Positions 11,417 through 23,751 of a stretch of DNA of 64,000 nt are shown here, piece after piece. The notes under the pieces were generated by a model. It ran no database searches. It was not told the origin of the DNA and saw only the letters and a program-made list of their open reading frames with translations. Numbering within the stretch: position 1 is the first letter of the stretch; every line of letters begins with the position of its first letter. The stretch is taken from positions 2,852,001-2,916,000 of the forward strand of contig CP021223.1 in the NCBI GenBank assembly GCA_003999685.1. The letters run 5' to 3'. Both the position numbers and the translations under genes were made by a program. The DNA is from Taiwanofungus camphoratus (Eukaryota > Basidiomycota > Agaricomycetes > Polyporales > Taiwanofungaceae).

Positions 11417-13160
11417 TGATGAGTCCTGTAGCCTCCTGGACCCTGAATCACAATTTTAGGAGCTTTCTAATCCCCTAACAGACCATCCTATGACTCTTCT
11501 ACAGCCTACAACAGGTGGAATAGGTTCCTATAATGTTCCTAACACCTCTTTTGCTTCCTAAACCCTTCTAACACCCTACGAAGTCCTGCGAAGTTGCACA
11601 AGGTGCTATGAGGTTTCGAACGCTAGCCATGAAGTCCCTAACTCCTGCTAAGTCCACCATTGGACACTGCCGGCCCTCCCATATTGTTCTATTGGATCTA
11701 GGCCCCAGCTACTACATCACTTATCCTGGGTTTAGCTAAGAAGTCTTAGCTAAGTCTCTCCTAGCTCTTGTGATTGCAGCCACCCTCGATAGGCTCCGAA
11801 ATGGTCTGAAGTTCTGAAGGCTGGACTTAGGAAGCCTTGCGCACCCCCTGGGTCTCGATCCTATGCCATAAGGTCCTTCTATGGCGCATCCATATGATTC
11901 TCCACCCATTTAGGGCATTTTCTACCCCAATTAGGTCAAGCCCTGCTGCTAGAAACTTTGTACGCTCTTAGCCCACTAAGACAGTTGATCGCGGCGCATG
12001 GCTGCTCTTGGATAGTCATCCTGCCCTCATAAATGGACTTGGTTATCTTTCTACTGTATGTAGTTCCACTGTTTCAGTTCCTATTTAGTTTCTACCCTCC
12101 TCGTGTTCACTTCAGAGCCCATGCACTTTAGTACACATTTCGGACTTGTAAGGATCACTTCATGCAAGAATAGTTCACCTCATGCTCCCCTTTATAGTCA
12201 GAGGTAGTTTACTATGTATGAGAGAGACCCCTCAGTGCACACTTCTCTCTTTGGAATACAAGTTCCCCTGCAGCTCTGATCTCAGAAAAGTGCCGCGAGT
12301 ACCACCTTAGAAACGGCCCTAAGCCTCTAAGTCTCCATCCCAGCTCTGTTTCAGTATCTTTGAACTACATCTACACTCGCGATATATCAATGAACTACGT
12401 CTACGCTCCTCGAACTACGCACTATGATCCACAAAGTCGCTGTGACTTTGCACTCTTCAGTACATCCTATAGTATCTATCCGGTGGGCCTCCACCTTAGT
12501 TATACCCAAAGGCTCACGTTGTGTCATCTTTACGTCCTACGAATAGCACTATGACTCTCCTATAGCCTTCATTTTAGATCATAGTACATCCCCCTACACC
12601 CTCAAACTTCCCAACCTACGCCCTGAAGTCAACAGACACTTCAGAACTTCCAGCGACCTCATTCTCTCGTCCCTACTCCAAGTATTGATTCCCCAAACCA
12701 TTCGATCTCTTCTATAGGTCTCCTACGCTAGTCAAATCTCACACACCTCGCTCTAACAAGCTTTGAAGTGTTACACTCTTTAGCTAACTCTAGTTAAAGA
12801 CTTCGCAGCAGTCTCGTACCCTTTGCTGATTAGTTGAAGCTATATTCTATTGTCTTATTCCTCCCTAACTCCACACAGCCTATGAAGTCAGCTCGTGTGC
12901 TTTTAGCTAAAACTTCAAAGGACTTCACAGAACTTCAAAGGACCTCGCACACTTTGGAGGGCCTCGCAAGGCCTTAAGAGATTGTCTAGCACCTAGGAAC
13001 GAGATCCTGTTGTGCAGGACCCTTGGCCCCTTACTCCCTCACTTATAAAACAAGACATACAGGTTGTAGCTCCTCCCCTCACATCCCCATAGTACACACG
13101 CTACCTCTTAGCCACATTATGGAGCACTCCCTAGGTACCAGGGTCCTCTAGGTCATATCA
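11417..13160 (-). mobile_element. TG...CA element copy I (solo-LTR-like), reversed
   Basis: In its own orientation this 1744-bp element starts TGATATGACCTAG and ends GGACTCATCA. It is homologous end to end to copies II (13818-33045, interrupted) and III (21845-31263, interrupted). It is flanked on the plus strand by ACAC (11413-11416) and ACGC (13161-13164), a 4-bp target duplication with one CpG-to-CpA change. It has TG/CA ends, no coding capacity and no internal LTR pair, so I read it as a solo LTR or a large non-autonomous LTR-type element. Confidence 0.75.
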
Positions 13161-13714
13161 ACGCACATTTCACAGCTTCAAAACATGGTCCTGGATCTTC
13201 TGGATATTGGTTCAGATGAGATTGGCTACCAGCTTCAAGTTGTCCTGTGAGGTCTCGCAATAAGCAGTAGTCCATATGCTCGCTAACCTTCTTGGCAAAA
13301 TCATAAGCCTGAGCATGCAACTTCAATAGAGACAGTATTGCTGAGACAATGGCATTCCTTGCAGTCCAAATTGACTTCCTCATTATAATGACTAAATGAG
13401 AGAGCTGCTGATGCATGTGCTCGAGGGCTTGTGAAGATTGTTGTCTATGAATGCTCAAGCTCAACGGGGCAGACACTAGTAGACATAATAGAACACTCAT
13501 ACTGTACATACATGATCCAAGCAATTGTGCGACAGCAGATGCGACATGTGTGAACACGAAAATTACAGCAAAAAGCATAGCAATAAATCAAGCTGAGTGA
13601 CTCACATGAGAATGGCAACAAACTATGAATATAGAACACACCAAGAGCAACAGTGACAGCAACAAAGCGACAAACTGGTATGTGGACAAGACCAGACAAA
13701 TGACAGCCCTACTG
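13161..13714 (-). pseudogene. Unidentified coding remnant between elements I and II
   Basis: A minus-strand open frame (13578-13153) contains a helical, Gln/His/Leu-rich stretch (for example HMHQQLSHLVIIMRK). It runs straight into element I at 13160, so its continuation was cut by that insertion. It has no recognisable domain. The upstream part may be an intron or intergenic space after the coiled-coil gene that stops at 13715. It may belong to the same repeated gene family as that gene, or to an older transposon. Confidence 0.35.
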
Positions 13715-15385
13715 TCATAACCTCCTAAGTTCAAGCTCAAGTTTGGCCAACCTTCTCTCAGCCTCCTCTCTGCATCTCTTTTCTTCCTCTCTTTGTCTCC
13801 TTTCCTCCTGCTCGCGTTGATACGACCTAGGGGACCCTGGTACCTAGGGAGCACTCCACAACGTGACTAGGAGGTAGTGTGTGTACTTGTGTGAAAGTGA
13901 GGGGAGGAGCTACAACCTGAATGATACCGAGAAACCTGTATGTCTTATTTTTGTAAGTGAGGGATTAAGGGGCCAAGGGTCCTGCATGACAGGATCTTGT
14001 TCCTAAGTGCTAGTCGATCCCTAAGGCCTTGCGAGGCCCTTCGAAGTGCGTGAAGTCCTTTGAAGTTCTGCAAAGTCCTTTGAAGTTTTAGCTAAAGCGC
14101 ACGAGCTGACTTCGTAGGCTGTATGGAGTTAGAGAGCAATAAGCCAATAGAATATAGCTTCAACTAAGTGGCAGAGGGTACGAGACTGCTACAAAGTCTT
14201 TAACTAGAGTTAGCTAAAGGGCGTAAGGCTTCGAGGCTTGTTGGAGCGAGGTGGGCGAGACTTGGCTAGTGTAGGGGACCTGTAAAAGAGGTTGGATGGT
14301 TCAGAGAGCTAATACTTGGAATAGGAATGGGAGAACGAGGTTGCTGGAAGCTTCGAAGTGTTTGTTGACTTCGAGGCATAGATCAGAGAGTACGAGGACA
14401 TAGGGAGATGTACTATGATCTGAAATGAAGGCTATAGGAGAGTTGTAGGGTTATTCATAGGACATAGGAATGACGCAACGTGAGCCTAAGAGTATAACTA
14501 AGGCAGAGGCCCATCGGATAGGTGCTATAAGAGGTGCTGAAGGATGCGAAGTCACAGTGACTTCGTGGATCGTAGTGCGTAGTTCGGGAAGCGTAGGCAT
14601 GGTTCGTAGATATATCGCGAGCGTAGACCTAGTTCAAAGATACTTTAACGGAGCTAGGGTGGAGACTTAGGGGCTTAGGACCGTTCCTAAGGTTGTACTT
14701 GCAGCACTTTTCTGAGATCAGAGCTACCAGGGAACTGGTATTCCAAAGGGAGAAGTGTGCACTGAGGGGTCTCTCTCGTACATAGTAATCTACCTCTGAC
14801 TAAATAGGGGAGCGTGAGGTAAACTATTTTTGCGTGAAGTGATCCTTACAAGTCCGAAATGTGTACTACAGCGCATGGGCTCTGAAGTGAACACGAGGAG
14901 GATAGAAACTAAATAGGAACTGAAACAGGGGAACTACGTACAGTAGAAAGGTGACCAAGTTCATTCACGAGGGCGGAATGACTACCCGAGAGCAGTCATG
15001 TGCCGTGATCAACTATCTTAGTGGGCTAAGAGCGTACAAAGCTTCTAGCAGTGGGACTTGGCCTAATTGGGGTAAAAGGTGTCCTAAATGGGTGGAGGAT
15101 CATATGGATGTGCCATAAGAGAACCTTATGACATAGGATCGAGACCCATGAGGTGCACAAGGCTTCCTAAGTCCAGTCTCTGGAACTTCGGACCGTTTCA
15201 GAGTCTATCGGAGGTGGCTGCAATCACAGAAGCTAGGAGAGACTTAGCTAAGACTTCTTAGCTAAGCCCGGGATGAGTGACGTAGTAGCTGGGACCTAGA
15301 TCTAATAGAACAGTATGGGAGGGCCGACAGTGTCCGATAGTGGACTTAGCAGGAGTTAGGGACTTCGTGGCTAGTGTTCAGAACC

Positions 15386-15928
15386 TGATACAATTTCTTT
15401 TATCACATATCTTATCGGTCAGACCTCAGATCGGTCCTGTGACCTTTCGCTTCTAGGACGGGCCTCGGATAGGCCCAGCTTCTCCACGCAGCATCTTGAC
15501 TCATCGCTGCTTACAGTACGGGCCCCGGTTACTCATGGACACTGACTCATATCGGGCCCCGCTTACACATTCCGTCTTACGCTTACTGATTGCTAATACA
15601 GCTCGATGACTCATATCGCCTTACTTACGCTTACTCATGCTGATTCTTAGACCACGTGCCATGGTCCGTGCGCAGGATAGAATACGTATATAAGGCCCTG
15701 TACTTTGTAGGTCGGACCTTAAGTTCGATCTGGTTACCAAGTAGCTAGTTACCACTAGCAATCTTATACTCGTATCTTGCGACCTCTCGCTTCGTACCTG
15801 AGTACTCGCTCAACTCTATCGACTTCGCCCAGGAGGACATACGCAGTGTCCATAAAGCCTCACTACTATCGCTAGTAGCCAGGTCCTCATGTTCAAGGCT
15901 TCCCAGTCGTTGATACCAGCTTGTATCA
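15386..15928 (+). repeat. 5' LTR of Gypsy A
   Basis: 543 bp, TGATACA...TGTATCA. A TATA box (TATATAAG) lies at 15687-15694. Against the 3' LTR I count about 23 substitutions, all transitions and most at CpG sites, plus an 11-bp indel in a GGGCCCC-rich stretch. Confidence 0.92.
15687..15694 (+). promoter_or_regulatory. LTR promoter TATA box, Gypsy A
   Basis: TATATAAG sits 33 bp before the segment that pairs with the primer-binding site, which is the expected spacing to a transcription start at about 15720. Confidence 0.65.
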
Positions 15929-15942
15929 AAAGATCGAACTTA
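15720..15942 (+). promoter_or_regulatory. Self-primer / primer-binding-site pair, Gypsy A
   Basis: TAAGTTCGATCT in the LTR (15720-15731, at the predicted RNA 5' end) is the exact reverse complement of AGATCGAACTTA (15931-15942), which lies 2 nt after the LTR. This is the layout of Tf1-type self-primed reverse transcription, where the RNA's own 5' end primes minus-strand synthesis instead of a tRNA. The 12-nt match is seen directly; the mechanism is inferred. Confidence 0.75.
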
Positions 15943-15979
15943 CGCTAAGTCGCCCCTAGTCTTATCTAGTAGGGCTAAC

Positions 15980-17262
15980 CGTTAGACACCACATCTACCA
16001 TCAAGACAGTCGACCCCACCGCTTGGGGATTGCCGACACAAGTAAACAACACACCGCTTCTGTACGATCGTCTCCGTTGGACTTTCGTTGACCAGAACCT
16101 CAATCTGATCTACCCGAACTCCCCACTCGCGTGGGCAGAGACAATTTTGAATCGAAGAGCACAGGAGAAATTAGCCTCCTATTTCAGACGTAACCCTTCG
16201 CCAGATGGAAGAAACCCAGCTGGTTTCTTTCCTGCGTCGATACCTTCGACACCGTTGATAGCCACTCCTACTACTCCCACATTTCCATCGCTTCCTTCCA
16301 CCCCCGTAACACCTACTACCCCTACCACGATGGCTACTATCGCAACAATGACCAGAGCGGAGCTCGAGGCGCTCATAGCACACCTTTCGGCACAACAGCA
16401 ACAGGAAAGTCGACCCCTTAAGCTCGACATTCCTGCACCGAAGCCGTTCACCGGGCAAGGAGAAGATCTGGAGCATTTCCTCCAGCAGGTGGAGCACTAC
16501 CTCACTGCCACCAACAATCGGGGGTTAAGCGATGATGCAAAGATCACTTACACAGTCGCTCTCATGAAAGGAGGGCAGGACACACGTATCTGGCGCGATA
16601 CGTTTTACGAACAGGCCACGGGAGGGTATGCTCCCTACGCTAGCTGGAACGTATTCAAGGTGAGCTTGCGACTCGCGTTCCCCAAGCATGAAGGAGTCCA
16701 GAGGGCTCACCAGGTGCTAATGGAGTTGCCGGCCAAGCAACTGAACAAGAAGACCAGGATCAGTACGAAGATGTACGTAGAAAGGTTCTGACTCCTGGCA
16801 GAGAAGGCCAAGTTAAAGGATGCCTTCACAGACCCCCAAGGCCAACGCACCAAGAACGATTACCCCACACTAAGGGCAATCTTCATCAAAGGTCTGGACC
16901 GCCAGATCTACACGACACTTGCAGGCCGCATCAATACGGAACGACCCAACTCCATGGAGAAATGGTACGCCGACGTCCTTCACCTCGACGCCGTCTACAG
17001 AGGGATCGACCAAACCCTCTCCACCACCACCGACACCGACTATGGCGAACCCATGGAGGTAGACGCACTCGTTACCCCACGTCTCACGCCGTTCACCAAG
17101 AAATGGGAGGATGGATGCAGCCTTAGCAAGAAGGAAAGGAAGTACCACATGGACAATCGTCTGTGTTTCTACTGCCACAAGGGAGGACACGTGGTGCGCA
17201 AGTGTCCAAAGAAGATGGCCAAGGTAGGCCAAAGGAATACCTCGAAGGAACCCGAGGCGTGA
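15980..17262 (+). pseudogene. gag: gag of Gypsy A (one in-frame TGA)
   Basis: Open from about 15980 but without an in-frame ATG near the start. A Thr/Pro-rich linker is followed by a capsid-like domain (about residues 130-330) of the retrotransposon gag type and a zinc knuckle CFYCHKGGHVVRKC (CX2CX4HX4C) near 17164-17205. A TGA at 16789-16791 breaks the capsid region, and the same frame continues cleanly afterwards. After the TGA at 17260 the frame stays open for 28 more codons to TAA at about 17350, overlapping the pol frame (-1). Confidence 0.85.
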
Positions 17263-17339
17263 TCCTCCATGGATTTCTGCTTGTACATCAAAACACTCTC
17301 GGCAGATGAGAAAAGGGCGATGTTCGAGGAGTTAGGAAC

Positions 17340-19690
17340 GGAGGAATTTTAAAGGGGCAGGGTGAGCCGACGCAACCACTGCCCGTATCCATTTCACTGT
17401 CCTGTGTTGTACTTGTAGTCCGGAATGACAGAGCTTTGCACATTCCAATTACTGTGGGACGAAAAGCCGTTGAAGCCCGCGCTTTCATCGATAGTGGCGC
17501 ATCAGGAATATTCGTGCATCCACGATTTGTTAAGGAACACAAGTTGTGGACAGAGGCGCTACTGTGCCCTATACCGGTGTTCAACATGGACGGCACTGCC
17601 AACAAGCAAGCACTCATCCACAAGCAAGCCTCGCTATCATACAAAATTGGGAACGAGCCCTGATTTGTCAAGGCATACGTAGCCAGCATTGGAAACGAGG
17701 ACATCATCTTCGGACATACCTGGCTCAAACTCGAGAACCCCAGTATCGACTGGAAAGGGGGTCGCGTGGAACTGAAGCACCACATGACCCTACAAGAGTC
17801 TCGAGAGTGGAAGAAGGGGATCATCGTGCAAAGAGTAGCGTGACTGGAGCTGAGGAAACTAGCCAAACGAGAACAGGAAGAAGCCCTGGATCCCATGCTA
17901 GACTATGAGGTAGACTGGTCAGCACCCCCTTGTCCACAGGTAGCGGCATTTCTCGCTGAAAGAGACAAACGCCTCAAGCAACAATGGCAGCCCACCATTG
18001 AGGAGGTCAAGGACGAAGGAGACTTCGAGGTGATCGACACCATGTCTCCTGTCTTACCAACGACAGAAATGTCTAGGCAGACGGCACACCGCGACATCCC
18101 AGTTGCACCCCTGGTAGAAGAATCGGTCAACGGTATCACACCGGATCAGGCGATGGAAACGATCGACGACGATGAACTGGTTATAGCGTTTATCGAAGGG
18201 GACGATCGAATCACGACATATGGATGAGACTCATATCCAGCGTATCGAGACGCACCTCTTATGGAAAAGGAATACCCTCTTGACGGAGCTTATCGCCGTC
18301 TCGGAAACGGTCTTATCTGGCAGGTCACGCACAACATTGGTTGACTCACCACGTCAACGAAACTCGCTATCAAGGAACACGCCAAGAAAGAGGAGAAACT
18401 GGTCATGGAACTCGTCCCCGAGTACCTCCATGATCTCCTCCCAGTATTCGATAAAGCCAAGGCAGCTAGACTTCCCCAGCATTCGGAGTTCGACCACGAG
18501 ATAAATCTCAAGCCAGATTATAAGGACTTCAAGCAGTCAATGTATTCTCTTAATCGAGATCAACGAGCGGAACTGGACAAGTTCCTCAAAGAGAATATAG
18601 AAAAAGGGTACATCCGACCGTCCAAATCGCCACTCGCAAGTCCGTTCTTCTTTGTGGATAAGAAGGACGACGGATACCGACCATGCCAGGACTACAGGGA
18701 ACTCAACGAGGGAACGATCAAGGACAGATACCCTCTTCCCCTCATAACGGAGCTTTTGGAACGCCTCAATAACGCCACGATCTTCACAAAGATGGACCTT
18801 CGTCAGGGATACAACAACCTTTGCATCAAGAAAGAGACGAATGGAAAGCAGCTTTCGGTGTTCCAGCAGCAGGAGAGGGACCTCCCTCGTTCTACGAACC
18901 CCTGGTAATGTTCTTTGGAATGTGCAACTCATCAGCAATGTTCCAACGGATGATGAACACGGTCTTCGCAGACATGCTCAAGGAAGGATGGTTGGCAATC
19001 TATATGGATGACATCCTTATCTACTCGACAGACCCTGAGGAGCATAAGAAGCGAACATGGCGAGTTATCGAACAACTTAGAGATACCGACCTGTATCTCA
19101 AACCGGAGAAATGCAAATTCGACGTGCAAGAAGTCAAATTTTTAGGCATGATCATCAGACCCGGACAACTCGCCATGGACCCCGTCAAGGTAGCCGGCAT
19201 CAAGGACTGGCCGATACCCAAGAACCTCAGAGAGGTTCGGTCATTCGTCGGATTTGGGAACTTCTATCACCGGTTCATACATAGGTTCTCGCATTTGGCT
19301 CAACCGTTGGTCTCACTCACGCGCAAGGATGTCAAATGGCACTGGGACACTGAACAGCAGGAAGCTTTCGAAGCACTAAAGAAAGCTTTCCTGGAACAAC
19401 CGGTTTTACAGATGCCTGACCTGGAGAAGCTGTTTGCGTTGGAAACGGATGCATCGAAATTCGCCACGGGCGCCGTCCTCAGACAAAAGGACGACAATGG
19501 CGATTGGCATCCGTGCGGCTACATTTCCCAGAGTATGACACCAGCGGAACAAAACTACAACGTCTATGACCAAGAACTCATGGGCGTCATGAGGGGACTC
19601 AATGAGTGGAGTCACCTTCTCATCGGAAGCCCATATCCAGTCACGATCTATAGCGACCACAAGAACCTGACGTACTGGAAAATGGCACGA
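17340..19690 (+). pseudogene. pol: pol of Gypsy A, protease to RNase H (decayed)
   Basis: Lies in the -1 frame relative to gag. An aspartic protease motif FIDSGASG is near 17485. The reverse transcriptase has FTKMDLRQGYNN and the catalytic YMDD (near 19002), and RNase H begins with LETDAS and continues to DHKNLTYW. In-frame TGA codons occur at 17661, 17841, 18225 and 18342, and there is a frameshift near 18830 between the fingers and the palm. Cut at 19691 by a 980-bp insertion. Confidence 0.9.
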
Positions 19691-20670
19691 TGATGCGCAC
19701 TATAACACTCCAACCCCAACTGGGTACGACCTAGAGAAGCTGGAAGGCTATAGAACTAGTTAGTGTGGAGGGGAGAGTCAGCAGCAAAGGGTTCCCGATC
19801 TCAAATGGGTCGAGAGACGTCTACGAAGGTCTTCGATGACCCTCTACATGTGTCGCGACTGCTCGACGTAGCTTTGATGCGCTATTATGCTGTACTATAC
19901 TAGGGAGAGGCTTAAACGTGAGAACTTAGCTGATATGCAGCCCTTCGAAATTCTGTAGAAGGCGGACTTGGGTTAGAGAGAGATGCTAGCACAACCCTTC
20001 GATGTGGCTCGAAGGTGGACGTAAGACTGAACGCAACTTCTTCGACGGATGTCAAAGACGGACGAGATGCAAGCCTTCAAGATACTGTAGAAGGCAGATA
20101 GTAGACGCAACTCTTCGAACGTAATCGAAGACGGAAGGACGCAGTAGAACGCAGTAGGTGACTAAATCGAAGGTGCTCTTCTTGAGCTCTGCAGGATAGG
20201 GGAAAACTTCTCTGTTGTTCTGAGACACCATACATCGCATTTATACTACTGTACTATAATGTAAGGTGCATCGGGAGTGGCATAGTACGAGTGGCATCCT
20301 AACTACTTGCGTACTATGAACTATGGAGTGGCATAAAATATACTAAGACAAGACCTGGGGCCGTAGCGTTATCAAGTACATCGAGTGGCGCATCGTAGCA
20401 AATCGAGCGATATCGGAGTGGCAAGACCGGTCACGTGCGAGGACATTGAGTGGCAACTGCGTGTGGCGTATTGTGCGTAGAGGGACCGGTACACCGGAAC
20501 ATCGGACCAGAACTGGCGGAGTGGCGGTGGCGTGATTTGAGGCTATCAGAGAGTCCCGCGGTGGCTTTTCGGGCTGTATCGGACATGTCGAGTGGCGTCG
20601 AAGCCATGACTAAGGTCCTAGGGTCGAGTGAGGGTGCTCCGCAGGGCCTAGAAGGGCCTTGCGCCTATCA
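19691..20670 (+). mobile_element. 980-bp TG...CA insertion in RNase H of Gypsy A
   Basis: Starts TGATGCGCACTATAAC and ends GCGCCTATCA, splitting the RNase H frame exactly between codons for ...KMAR and a following NLN.RQARW segment. No clean target duplication is visible (ACGA left, AGAG right). It has no coding capacity. It contains eight copies of GAGTGGC at irregular spacing from 20274 to about 20596, and several CTTCGA..GAAG blocks at 19940-20180. Probably a solo LTR of another family. Confidence 0.6.
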
Positions 20671-20673
20671 AGA

Positions 20674-21844
20674 GAACCTCAATTGAAGGCAAGCGCGATG
20701 GGCTCTTCGCTTGTCCAAGTTCGATTATAGGTTAGTTCACGTACCGGGCACGCAAATGGTGCAAAGCGATGCACTCTCCCGACGCCCTGACCACGACAAT
20801 GGTTCATCAGACAACCAGGATGTAACCATCTTACCGGACAAGGTTTGGGCAGCAGCAATCGACACGAATCTTCGGGCTTTCATCACGGAAGCATGTGTAA
20901 ATGACTCGGTGTATATGGAAGGGATGCGCAACGCACGAAATGGCTCAAACGACCACTGGACGATTCGGGATGGTAACCTCCTCTACGATAATCGGATGTA
21001 CATTCCTCTGGACGAGGACTTACGATGGCAAACAGTCTCGAATTATCACGACCTCCCCTCCGCCGGCCACCCCAGAATTCAGAAAACCCTTTCGTCTATC
21101 CGACGAGACTACTGATGGCCTGGAATGGCTGACTTTGTCACACGATACGTCAAAGGTTGCGACACCTGCCAGCAAATGAAAGTTAACACGCACCCCACCC
21201 GACCAGCCCTACTCCCGATCAAATCCACGCAGCACGCCACTCCGTTCAGTACGTTCTGCTGCGACTTCATTACGGATTTGCCGACTTCAGCGGGCTACGA
21301 TTCAATTTTGGTCGTTGTGGACCACGACCTTACAAAGGGGGTAATTTTCATTCCATGCAACAAAATGATTGATGCATCAGAAACAGCCGAGGCATTATAT
21401 CGTGAAGTTTACAAGTGGTTTGGTCTTCCGGACAAGATCATTAGCGATCGAGGACCACAATTTGCATCAAAGGTATTCCAGGAGCTCTGCCGTATGACCG
21501 GAGTCAAGTTGGCTATGAGCACAGTGTTCCATCCTCAAACGGACGGAGAGACAGAACGAGTCAACCAGGAACTGGAGATCTACCTGCGATGTTTCACGAG
21601 CAACAACCCGGACAATTGGTCATCGCTGCTGGGCTCAGCACAGTTTGCTCACAACTCGCGTGAGCATTCCACAATTAAGGTGTCACCCTTCAAGGTCATG
21701 ATGGGCTATGAACCTCGAGGAATTCCCGTCGTACACCCTGGATCGGATACACCGGGCACCGCTTATCGACTGCGGAACTTGCAGAAGATTTGGGAAGACG
21801 CACATTCAGCAATGGAGCTAGCACAGGCGGTGCTAGCTAGACGC
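20674..21844 (+). pseudogene. pol: pol of Gypsy A, end of RNase H and integrase core
   Basis: Resumes in the same frame with LSKFDYRLVHVPG and DALSRRPDH. The integrase zinc-binding region (H...H, CDTCQQMK) and the catalytic core with CDFITDLP, SDRGPQF and DGETERVNQELE follow. Stops are TGA at 20684 (in a position normally Arg) and TGA at 21113 (first of two Trp in the family pattern YWWPGM). Cut at 21844 by element III. Confidence 0.9.
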
Positions 21845-23185
21845 TGATACGACCTAGGGGACCCTGGTACCTAGGGAGTGCTCCGCAACGTGGCTGTGGG
21901 GTAGTGTGATAACTGTAAGGGTGTGAGGGTAGAAGCTACAACCTGTATGATACCGGGAAACCTGTATGTCTTGTTTTTGTAAGTAGGGGAGTAAGGGGTC
22001 AAGGGTCCTGCACAACAGGATCTTGTTCCTAAGTGCTATACTATCCCTAAGGCCTTGCGAGGCCCTCCGAAGTACACGAAGTTCTTCGAGATTCTGCAAA
22101 GTCCTTCGAAGTTTTAACTAAATCGCGCGAGCTGACTTCGTAGGCTGTATAGAGTTAGGGAACAATAAGCCAATGGACTATAATTTCTACTAAGCGGCAG
22201 AGGGTACGAGACTGCTGCGAAGTCCTTTTAGCTAGAGTTAGCTAAAGGGCATAAGGCTTAGAGGTTTGTTAGAGCGAGGTGGGCGAGGTTTGGCTAGCGT
22301 AGGAGACCTGTAGGAGAGGTCGGAGAGTTCGAGGGCGTAGGGAGATGTACTATAGCCTGTAACTAAGGCTATGGGAGAGTCGTAGGGCTATTCGTAGGAC
22401 GTAGGGATGACGCAACGTGAGCCTAAGGGTATAACTAAGGCGGAGGCCCACCAGATAGGTGCTATAAGAGGTGCTGAAGGGTGCGAAGTCACAGCGACTT
22501 TCGTAGATCGTAGTGCGTAGTTCGGGAAGCGTAGACGTGGTTCGTAGATATATCGCGAGCGTAGACGTAGTTCAAAGGTACTGAAACGAAGCTGGGGTGG
22601 AGACTTAGGGACCTTAGGACCGTTCCTAAGGTTGTACTCGCGGCGCTTTCCTGAGATCGGAGCTACAGGGGAACTAGTATTCCAACGAGAGAAGTGTGCA
22701 CTGAGGGGTCTCTCTTGTACATAGTAAACTACCTCTGACTAAATAGGGGAACGTGAGGTGAACTAATCTTGCGCGAAGCGATCCTTACGAGTCCGAAATG
22801 TGTACTAAAGCGCATGGACTCCGAAGTGAACACGAGGAGGATAGGAACTAATTAGGAACTGAAACAGGGGAACTACGTACGGTAGAAAGGTGACCAAGTT
22901 CATTCACGAGGGCGGGATGACTATCCGAGAGCAGCCATGCACCGTGATCACCTATCTTAGTGGGCTAAGAGCGCACGAAGTCCTTAGCAGCGGGACTTGG
23001 CCTAATCAGGGCAGGAGGTGTCCTAAATGGGTGGAGGGTCATATGGGTACGCCCTAGGATGACCTTATGGCATAGGATCGAGACCCATGGGGGTGCACAA
23101 GGCTTCCTAAGTCCAACTTCCGGAACTTCGGACCGTTTCGGAGCCTATCGGAGGTAGCTGCAATCACAAGAGCTAGGAGAGACTT

Positions 23186-23685
23186 TGTTACTGTCGGATA
23201 GGACCAGAGACGTGTTCGTTTTTTCTTTCCCTTTGTTTGTCACACCATGGACGCGCGGCATCCCTTCCACACCTTATTTACCCAGACTGACTGACGGGCC
23301 GACCGTCCCCGCTTACGCCATGGTAGTTATGTACTTTCGGGCCGCTGACTCCTCTCACCTTATGCGGTCTCTGGGGGGCTGCTAGTATACCTGGGGGCTG
23401 ATGGTGGCAGTATAAAGGGGAGTCCCACTGTTGGAGGTTCCCCTAGTCGTATTCTCTTCGTTCATCCTTCCTAAAGTGTACTACGCATTAGTACCAATAC
23501 ACGCTAGTCTTCACACATCTCCTTGCACCGCAAGAAGCCCGTGAAAGACTATCGCGACTACATAGGGCTTGTAGTTGAAGACTACCGAGGATCGTGACTT
23601 GTCGTCACCATCGCTCCTCTTCGACCCTTCGCTGCACACCGCTCCAAGCTTCTGCAGCATTATCAGGGTGAACCCCCCGGTAACA
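23186..23685 (+). repeat. 5' LTR of Gypsy B
   Basis: 500 bp, TGTTACTGTC...CCGGTAACA. TATA box TATAAAGG at 23411-23418. I see no difference from the 3' LTR at 30424-30923. Confidence 0.95.
23411..23418 (+). promoter_or_regulatory. LTR promoter TATA box, Gypsy B
   Basis: TATAAAGG lies 34 bp before AGTCGTATTCT, the segment complementary to the primer-binding site, consistent with transcription starting at about 23445. Confidence 0.7.
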
Positions 23686-23698
23686 TTAGAATACGACT
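23445..23698 (+). promoter_or_regulatory. Self-primer / primer-binding-site pair, Gypsy B
   Basis: AGTCGTATTCT (23445-23455) is the exact reverse complement of AGAATACGACT (23688-23698), which begins 2 nt after the LTR. The 11-nt length and position match Tf1-type self-priming. There is no TGG start of a tRNA primer site after the LTR. Confidence 0.78.
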
Positions 23699-23751
23699 CC
23701 ACAAACCCGAACCCGTCCTGGTTCGAGAGGTCACAAGAAGACAGTGCCTAA

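Noticed and set aside
13153-13578. Membrane protein encoded by the minus-strand ORF
   Set aside because: The hydrophobic first part probably lies in non-coding or intron sequence, the start is not supported, and the frame runs into element I. Only a coding remnant is claimed.
11417-15385. Copies I and II as one large terminal-inverted-repeat transposon around 13161-13817
   Set aside because: Each copy has its own 4-bp target duplication, copy III occurs alone, and the spacer contains the 3' end of the gene interrupted by II. Independent insertions fit better.
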